From assembly GCF_002742445.1 (NCBI RefSeq), contig NZ_NJNQ01000001.1, positions 1 through 64,000 of the forward strand: DNA of 64,000 bases. Reading direction: 5' to 3'. The notes under the pieces were generated by a model. It saw nothing but the letters and a program-made list of their open reading frames with translations, was not told the origin of the DNA and searched no databases. A program made the translations under genes and the position numbers. This DNA is from Bifidobacterium sp. N4G05. Lineage in GTDB: Bacteria; Actinomycetota; Actinomycetes; Actinomycetales; Bifidobacteriaceae. Below are positions 58,259 through 64,000 of the stretch, in pieces. The stretch's first letter is position 1. Each line of letters starts with the position of its first letter.

Positions 58259-59769
58259 AGCTCACCTCCGATAATCCAATTGTCGGTCAGCAATCCTACC
58301 TGCGCGGTATCGGGGGCCATGGCCAACAGAAATGATACCGGATCCTTGCCCAGTCGCGCATCAGGATCCATATCGAGCCATGGCGCGAGCACTGCGGCAT
58401 GGTTGCGCGCGGTGGGCCAAGGCACCTTGCAGTCAGGCTCATCGCATGTCACGCCTTCCATGTCGATCAGGTCGAGATCAAGGTCGCCGCTGATTGAGGC
58501 TTCCACATTGCCTAGCGTTTCGATCAGATCGCGGGCTCCCATGCGTGTGGAAATCTGCATCACCGCAGCCATCTTGTCGGGAAGTCCATCAAGTTGGCTC
58601 ACATGGTAGAGCGGTGAGATGCCTTCCACCTGGTTGCCAGGGATGCCGTCCAAGGCAACAATGGCCATGCGGAATTGCTGTTCGGCCTTGGTTGATGGGC
58701 TGTCCAGCGAGATTACTGCGCGTCGGGATGCGGGACCGGATTGTACGGATGCCGATGCGGCCGCTTTGGCTGCCGCGGTTCCTTCCGGAAGATCGCTGGC
58801 ATCAATCGCACTATAGGATTCGCCCATATCATCCGCATTATCGGTATCGTCGGCATGGTCGGCGATACCGTCACCGACTGAGCCACCGACCATCCAATCG
58901 TCGGCGATTTCGTCGATATGATCACGGTCAGTTGATTCATGCAAAAGCTGCGCTACGGAACCGGCATGATCGCCAGTCAGTTCGGCATCGGGTTCGAGCG
59001 CCAGCCATGGACCGAGCACGAACGCCCGCTGCCACGCACGGGGGTGCGGAAGCGTCAGATCGGGATCTTGACTTTCCTGACCATCGAAATCGATGATGTC
59101 CAGATCGAGCGTGCGCGAGGTCCAATGATCGGTACGCACGCGGCCATGGTCGGCTTCGATACGCTGCAATCCGCGCAACAGTTCCAAGGCCGACAGTCGC
59201 GTATTCACCGACACGACCGCATTATGGAATTCAGGAGTGCCATCGGGCATGCCCCACGCATCGGTACGGTACAGCGGCGAAACACCCGTAACCTGAGTGG
59301 ATGCCAGTCCGTCGATCGAACGCACCGCGTCACGCAAGGTGGCCACTACATCGCCCTGATTGCCACCCATGGCAATGATGGCATGATGCACTTGCGATGC
59401 AGCCGAAATTGTTTCACGAGAACGTTCCACGGTTACGCTCACGTCGTCGAATGGCACTACGATTGGCGCGCTCGGCTTGTGCACGGTCACCTGCGTTTGC
59501 GCCACGGCAGGATATTCAAGAATCATGCTGGCGATGCGATCCGCGAGTTTTTCGATGAGATCGACATGCTCGCCTTCGATGATGGCGACTATTCCTTTGG
59601 CGATGGCACCGTAATCGACGGTGTCCCGCAGGTCGTCGGAATGCCCGGCTGGCGCAAGATCAAGAAACAACGTGGCGTCGACGACAAACGTTTGCGCACG
59701 CTCATGTTCGAAATCAAGCACTCCGTGTTTGCCGACCGCGCGAACGCCAGTCAATCGAATCTGATCCAT
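58255..59769 (-). CDS. folBK: Dihydroneopterin aldolase / HPPK fusion with a third, HPPK-like domain
   Basis: 504 aa. Residues 1-~118 are FolB (MDQIRLTGVRAVGKHGVLDF; LIEKLADRIASMILE). Residues ~125-290 are FolK (AIIAMGGNQGDVVATLRDAV, SPLYRTDAWGMPDG, SRTLDLDIIDFDG, LPHPRAWQRAFVLGPWL). After an acidic linker (~290-345) comes a second, shorter HPPK-like unit (GISPLYHVSQLDGLPD, DLDLDLIDMEG, VPWPTARNHAAVLAPWLD). This unit lacks the GGNxGD loop and is probably not catalytic. Start 59769 suits FolB. It lies downstream of folP in the folate operon. Confidence 0.92.
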   Translation of the reverse strand: MDQIRLTGVRAVGKHGVLDFEHERAQTFVVDATLFLDLAPAGHSDDLRDTVDYGAIAKGIVAIIEGEHVDLIEKLADRIASMILEYPAVAQTQVTVHKPSAPIVVPFDDVSVTVERSRETISAASQVHHAIIAMGGNQGDVVATLRDAVRSIDGLASTQVTGVSPLYRTDAWGMPDGTPEFHNAVVSVNTRLSALELLRGLQRIEADHGRVRTDHWTSRTLDLDIIDFDGQESQDPDLTLPHPRAWQRAFVLGPWLALEPDAELTGDHAGSVAQLLHESTDRDHIDEIADDWMVGGSVGDGIADHADDTDNADDMGESYSAIDASDLPEGTAAAKAAASASVQSGPASRRAVISLDSPSTKAEQQFRMAIVALDGIPGNQVEGISPLYHVSQLDGLPDKMAAVMQISTRMGARDLIETLGNVEASISGDLDLDLIDMEGVTCDEPDCKVPWPTARNHAAVLAPWLDMDPDARLGKDPVSFLLAMAPDTAQVGLLTDNWIIGGEL

Positions 59770-59864
59770 GCCAGCCTTTCTTTGCATGTTTTAAGGTTTA
59801 ATGGTGGAAATACGTTGCCGCACCTACGCTGTCAGGAACGCACGACGTATGCGAGCACCGTGCA

Positions 59865-60743
59865 TCAGTCGTTAGCGAAGGCACGCCATGCGTTGCCGAT
59901 CAGCACCGCGTCGCGGCTTTTCTCCACGTCATGCACGCGCACGGCCCACGCTCCATGTTCGGCGCATAGGGCGCTAATGGCGGCGGTCGCATTGTCTTTG
60001 CTATCCATGTTTGGCGTGTCAATACCAGCATCGGCAAGCGCCGCGCCGACGAATCGTTTGCGCGAGGCTCCGATCAGCACCGGATACCCGGTAGCATTGA
60101 ACCTCTCCAATGCCGTCATCAGCGGGAAGTTATGCTCGACGCTCGGTTTGGAGAATCCAAGACCCGGATCGATGATGATTTGTGACGGTGAGACGCCTGC
60201 CTGAAGCACGTCGTCGACCTGCTTCATGAGTTCGTCATACACGTCATCCACCACGCCATTGGCGTACACGGACGTATCAGCGTCAGGCACGTCGCCTGCG
60301 GAACCGGCAAGCCATCCACGCCAATGCTGCACGATGTAGAGGCTTTCCGCATGTTCGGCCACCACATGGGGCACTTCGCGGTCCAGCCGACCGCCGGACA
60401 CGTCGTTGATGATCTGCGCTCCATGTTCCAGTGCCATTCGAGCTACCGAGGCGCGCGTTGTGTCGATGGACAGCACCGCGCCTTCCGAAATCAGCGCATC
60501 CACGGCACCTAGTACGCGGGTTTGCTCGTCTTCCTCGCTGACGCGTTTGGCTCCGGGGCGAGTGGATTCGGCGCCGATGTCGATGATATCGGCGCCGGCT
60601 TTCATCATCGCTTCGCCGTGCGCTTTCGCTTTCGCAGGGTCGAGCCACAGCCCTCCATCGGAGGACGAATCCTCCGTAATGTTGAGCACGCCCATCACCA
60701 GCGTATGTGTGCTGTCGTGAATCGCTTTCATATCAATGGCCAT
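59865..60743 (-). CDS. folP: Dihydropteroate synthase
   Basis: 292-aa TIM barrel joining pterin pyrophosphate and p-aminobenzoate. Blocks: VMGVLNITEDSSSDGG (Phe of the usual DSFSDGG is Ser here), GAESTRPGA, SIDTTRASVARMAL, INDVSGG, IDPGLGFSKPSVEHN and IGASRKRFVG. GGAGGGG lies before ATG 60743. It is between folE and folBK. Confidence 0.95.
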   Translation of the reverse strand: MAIDMKAIHDSTHTLVMGVLNITEDSSSDGGLWLDPAKAKAHGEAMMKAGADIIDIGAESTRPGAKRVSEEDEQTRVLGAVDALISEGAVLSIDTTRASVARMALEHGAQIINDVSGGRLDREVPHVVAEHAESLYIVQHWRGWLAGSAGDVPDADTSVYANGVVDDVYDELMKQVDDVLQAGVSPSQIIIDPGLGFSKPSVEHNFPLMTALERFNATGYPVLIGASRKRFVGAALADAGIDTPNMDSKDNATAAISALCAEHGAWAVRVHDVEKSRDAVLIGNAWRAFAND

Positions 60744-60806
60744 CCGGTTTCCCCTCCTATATCCGGTTGTTGTTATTTACGATTCGACTTTGAAGAGTCG
60801 CGCCGA

Positions 60807-61445
60807 TCACGCATGCTGCGACAGGATCAGACTCATGGCTTCGGCTCGCGTCGTCGCGTCTCGCATGCAGCCGCGCACCGCCGACGTGACCGTGCGCGAT
60901 TGCGCCTTCTTCACGCCACGCATGGCCATGCACATGTGGTCGCATTCGGTGACCACGATCACGCCACGTGCTTCGATGCCTTCCATCAGCGCGTCGGCCA
61001 CCTGTTGGGTGAGGCGCTCCTGCACTTGCGGACGTCGGGCATACAGTTCCACCAGTCGTGCAAGCTTGCTTAAGCCCGCCACTTGGCCGTTCGACGGAAT
61101 ATAGCCGACGTGGGCCACGCCATGGAACGGCAGCAGGTGGTGTTCGCATACCGAGAAGAGTTCAATATCGCGTACCAGCACCATTTCGTCGGTATCGACT
61201 TTGAACTTGGTTTTAAGCACTTCCTCGGGGCCGTGTCCAAGTCCTGCGAACAGCTCCTTGCAGGCACGCCCAATACGGTCGGGGGTGTCGAGCAGGCCTT
61301 CACGGTCCGGGTCTTCGCCAATGGATTTTAAAAACAGGCGTACTGCTTGGCGCACGCCTTCCTCGTCATAGCCGACAGGCCCGGCCGCATGGGCGGCACG
61401 GGCCTTGTCGTCGAAGAGGGTATCGAATGCTTCGGTATCGCTCAT
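60807..61445 (-). CDS. folE: GTP cyclohydrolase I, type IA
   Basis: 212-aa FolE making 7,8-dihydroneopterin triphosphate. Zinc and active-site residues are in [20 protein letters not shown] and [15 protein letters not shown]. Its ATG overlaps the ftsH TGA by one base, so it is translationally coupled; the longer frame to 61535 lies inside ftsH and is not used. Confidence 0.96.
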   Translation of the reverse strand: MSDTEAFDTLFDDKARAAHAAGPVGYDEEGVRQAVRLFLKSIGEDPDREGLLDTPDRIGRACKELFAGLGHGPEEVLKTKFKVDTDEMVLVRDIELFSVCEHHLLPFHGVAHVGYIPSNGQVAGLSKLARLVELYARRPQVQERLTQQVADALMEGIEARGVIVVTECDHMCMAMRGVKKAQSRTVTSAVRGCMRDATTRAEAMSLILSQHA

Positions 61446-63541
61446 CAGTTGGTCAATCCTGCGCTTTTCTTCAGGGATTCGGGAATCGGAACCGGCGGAA
61501 TGTCGGAATCCGGGCGCTTGCTGTCGCTCAGCCACACTTCACGCTTCGGCGCCTTCTTGACATTAGCGAAGATTTCCGCAAGTTCCTTTTCGTTGAGTGT
61601 TTCCTTGACGAGCAGCTGACGTACGAGCTCGTCAAGAATCTCACGATTCTCGTTGATGACGTTCCACGCTTCGGTATGCGCGGTTTCCACCAGTTTGAGC
61701 ACTTCCTCGTCGATGATTTCGGCGGTGCGTGCGGAATACTTGTGGTTCAGCGATCCAAGATCGCTCTGCTCGTCATCGGACCACTTGATGGCACCCAGCT
61801 TGTCGGAGAAGCCGTAGTCGAGCACCATCTGACGTGCGATGTTCGTTGCCTTCTCGATGTCGTTGGAAGCACCGGTGGTCGGATCATGGAACACGACCTC
61901 CTCCGCGGTACGACCGCCCATGGCGTACGCCATCTGGTCGAGCAGCTGGTTGCGCGACATGGAATAGCGATCTTCCGTCGGCATCACCGCGGTGTAGCCG
62001 AGCGCACGGCCACGCGGCAGAATGGTGACCTTGGTGACCGGATCGGTATCGTTCATGGCGGCTGCCACCAACGCGTGACCACCCTCGTGGTATGCGGTGT
62101 TGCGCAGTTCGTCGAGCGCCATGCCCTTGGAACGGCGCTTCGGCCCCGCCTGCACGCGGTCGATAGCCTCGTCGATGGCGCGGTTGTCGATCAGCTGCGC
62201 ACCGGCGCGGGCGCACAACAATGCGGCTTCGTTCAACACATTGGCCAGATCAGCACCGGTAAAGCCCGGCGTACGCACGGCGATCATATGCAGATCGACG
62301 TCAGGCACGAACGGCTTGCCCTTGGCATGCACCTTCAAAATAGCCTCGCGGCCTTCCAAATCAGGCGCTTCGACGGCCACCTGACGGTCGAAACGGCCCG
62401 GACGAAGCAGTGCCGGATCAAGCACGTCGGGGCGGTTGGTTGCGGCGATGATGATCAGATTGGTATCGTTATTGAAGCCGTCCATCTCAACTAGCAGCTG
62501 GTTCAGCGTCTGCTCACGTTCGTCGTGGCCACCGCTCATACCGGAACCGCCACGCTTACGACCGACGGCATCGATCTCATCGATGAAGATGATGGCCGGA
62601 GCATTCTTCTTGGCCTCATCGAACAGGTCACGCACACGAGAGGCGCCAAGACCCACGAACATTTCCACGAAGTCGGAGCCTGCCATGGAGTAGAAAGGCA
62701 CGCCGGCCTCGCCTGCGATGGCTCGTGCCAGCAGTGTCTTACCGGTACCTGGAGGACCGTAGAGCAGCACGCCACGCGGAATACGGGCACCCAAAGCCTT
62801 GTAACGAGACGGATCCTTCAGGAAGTCCTTGATTTCCTCGACTTCCTGCACGGCAGCCTCTTCGCCGGCTACGTCGGCGAACTTGGTGGTCGGGGTCTGA
62901 CCTTCGAGCAGCTTGCCGCTGTTCTTCTTGCCGCCCATGCCGAACATGCCGCCGGCACCGCCCATACGACTCATCATGAACCAGAACAGACCGAAGATAA
63001 TGAGGAACGGCAGCAGCGAGGTCAGCAGATACGTCCAAATGCTGCTCTGCTGCATGGTCGCCGTCCAGCCCTTGGCCGGATCGGCCTTTTCAACGGCCTT
63101 GACCACGGTGGCGGACTGCGCGTACGTGTAGTAGAACTGCACGCTCTTGCCGTAGTTCTTCATACGCCCGGTATCAGGGTCGGTAGCGGAGTAATCGCTC
63201 TTGAGCTTGAGCTTGACCTGCTGGGTGTTGTCTACGATCTGCGCGTATTCAACATTGTTGCCGTTGAGGATCTGCAGACCATTCTTGGTGTCGATGGTCT
63301 GGGAACCGGTTCCGGCGAAAATCTGGAACATGGTCACGGCAAGCAGGGCCACGACCACAACCCACAGCCACGGGGACTGCCAGAACGGACGTGGACCACC
63401 ATTGGAACCGTTGCCACTGGAACCGTTACCGTTGGAACCGTTACCATTACCGGTGTTGTTGTTGCGTCCAAACGGATTGGTGAACGGGTTATTGCCGCCG
63501 CCGTTGTTGTTCGGCGACTGGCCCGGACCAGGAAAACTCAT
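61445..63541 (-). CDS. ftsH: ATP-dependent zinc metalloprotease FtsH
   Basis: 698-aa membrane AAA+ protease. A low-complexity Asn/Gly/Ser N-terminus (~55 residues), TM1, an extracytoplasmic domain and TM2 (~170-190) precede the AAA domain ([47 protein letters not shown]) and the zinc protease motif HEGGH. It overlaps hpt by 4 bp at its start and folE by 1 bp at its end. Confidence 0.97.
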   Translation of the reverse strand: MSFPGPGQSPNNNGGGNNPFTNPFGRNNNTGNGNGSNGNGSSGNGSNGGPRPFWQSPWLWVVVVALLAVTMFQIFAGTGSQTIDTKNGLQILNGNNVEYAQIVDNTQQVKLKLKSDYSATDPDTGRMKNYGKSVQFYYTYAQSATVVKAVEKADPAKGWTATMQQSSIWTYLLTSLLPFLIIFGLFWFMMSRMGGAGGMFGMGGKKNSGKLLEGQTPTTKFADVAGEEAAVQEVEEIKDFLKDPSRYKALGARIPRGVLLYGPPGTGKTLLARAIAGEAGVPFYSMAGSDFVEMFVGLGASRVRDLFDEAKKNAPAIIFIDEIDAVGRKRGGSGMSGGHDEREQTLNQLLVEMDGFNNDTNLIIIAATNRPDVLDPALLRPGRFDRQVAVEAPDLEGREAILKVHAKGKPFVPDVDLHMIAVRTPGFTGADLANVLNEAALLCARAGAQLIDNRAIDEAIDRVQAGPKRRSKGMALDELRNTAYHEGGHALVAAAMNDTDPVTKVTILPRGRALGYTAVMPTEDRYSMSRNQLLDQMAYAMGGRTAEEVVFHDPTTGASNDIEKATNIARQMVLDYGFSDKLGAIKWSDDEQSDLGSLNHKYSARTAEIIDEEVLKLVETAHTEAWNVINENREILDELVRQLLVKETLNEKELAEIFANVKKAPKREVWLSDSKRPDSDIPPVPIPESLKKSAGLTN

Positions 63542-64000
63542 GCCTGACCTCCTTCATAGACTTCCGGCTTCAGCACCGCGATCGAATCAAGATTGCGGTA
63601 TCGCTCGTCATAATCCAAGCCGAAACCGACCACAAATTCATCGGGAATCTCACGTCCCTTATATTTCACAGAAACATCCACCTTACGGCGCGCCGGCTTT
63701 TCCAACAGCGCAAAAACCTCCACAGAAGCGGCACCGCGGCGCTTGAGCTCATCGACGAGCCACGCCAACGTGATGCCCGAATCGATGATGTCTTCTACAA
63801 TGAGCACGTGACGACCGCGAACATCGGTGGACAAATCCTGTCGCACGGTGATCTTGCCGCTCGATTGAGTGCCGGAGCCATAGCTTGACAGGCTCATGAA
63901 ATCCATCTCCGCGTGGATGCTCATGGCCTGCGAAAACGCTGCCAGCGTATTCACCGCGCCTTTGAGCACGCAGACCAGCAGCGGATTCTTGCCACGGTAG
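63538..64000 (-). CDS. hpt: Hypoxanthine-guanine phosphoribosyltransferase (C-terminal part)
   Basis: The last ~153 residues; the N-terminus lies beyond the window. The PRPP-binding motif [15 protein letters not shown], the [11 protein letters not shown] loop and the end [20 protein letters not shown] are HPRT signatures. It salvages hypoxanthine and guanine. It leads the ftsH-fol operon, overlapping ftsH with ATGA. Confidence 0.96.
   Translation of the reverse strand, partial: YRGKNPLLVCVLKGAVNTLAAFSQAMSIHAEMDFMSLSSYGSGTQSSGKITVRQDLSTDVRGRHVLIVEDIIDSGITLAWLVDELKRRGAASVEVFALLEKPARRKVDVSVKYKGREIPDEFVVGFGLDYDERYRNLDSIAVLKPEVYEGGQA

Overview
The window reads as a chromosomal segment of a Bifidobacterium (Actinomycetota, moderately high G+C), probably of the adolescentis/longum type; genus is inferred, species is not claimed. 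The grounds are actinobacterial gene orders (hpt-ftsH-folE-folP-folB/K-DUF3180; rpmE-prfA-prmC ... sua5-wecA; ftsE-ftsX near prfB and smpB), a citrate synthase beside actinobacterial-type dapD, a ROK/xylB/xylA xylose locus and high GC3, which produces many long antisense reading frames. Almost all genes are on the minus strand.

Layout. 1-3.1 kb: start of a sugar ABC permease divergent from a LacI regulator, then the Ser/Thr symporter sstT. 3.3-5.9 kb: glmS and a RluA-family pseudouridine synthase. 6.1-10.9 kb: a polar amino-acid ABC importer (ATPase, permease) with three tandem lipoprotein receptors, the middle one carrying a ~127-residue in-frame deletion. 11.0-16.9 kb: smpB, a secreted coiled-coil CHAP hydrolase, ftsX, an unusually long ftsE, prfB and a 43-aa membrane peptide. 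17-31 kb: housekeeping genes (rlmH, dapD, gltA, map, pepO, ssb, proS, a PIF1-like helicase, a HAD phosphatase, orn, guaB). 31.1-40.9 kb: the conserved rpmE-prfA-prmC / sua5-wecA cluster, split by a complete branched-chain amino-acid importer (livKHMGF). 41-47.4 kb: a tRNA with CAU anticodon, a ROK repressor, xylB, a second CHAP hydrolase broken by a homopolymer frameshift, and xylA.

47.6-54.6 kb has an accessory character: a metY remnant (75 codons, start and probable native stop joined by an internal deletion), two matching arrays of short repeats spaced exactly 42 bp (two forward then two inverted copies in each), an amidohydrolase, a DUF559 protein, a RibD with a degenerate reductase half, a deformylase-like protein with Met at the catalytic Gln position, a GNAT enzyme, an RHH-like protein and a cytidine-deaminase-like protein. 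54.7-64 kb returns to core genes: ettA followed by a tandem 118-bp structured repeat, tesB, then the DUF3180-folBK-folP-folE-ftsH-hpt operon. folBK carries a second, degenerate HPPK-like domain.

The best candidates for undescribed biology are the 42-bp-phased arrays at convergent gene ends, the tandem hairpin/micro-ORF repeat behind ettA, the probable FtsEX-linked CHAP hydrolase with its frame-shifted paralogue, and the FolB-FolK-FolK' protein.
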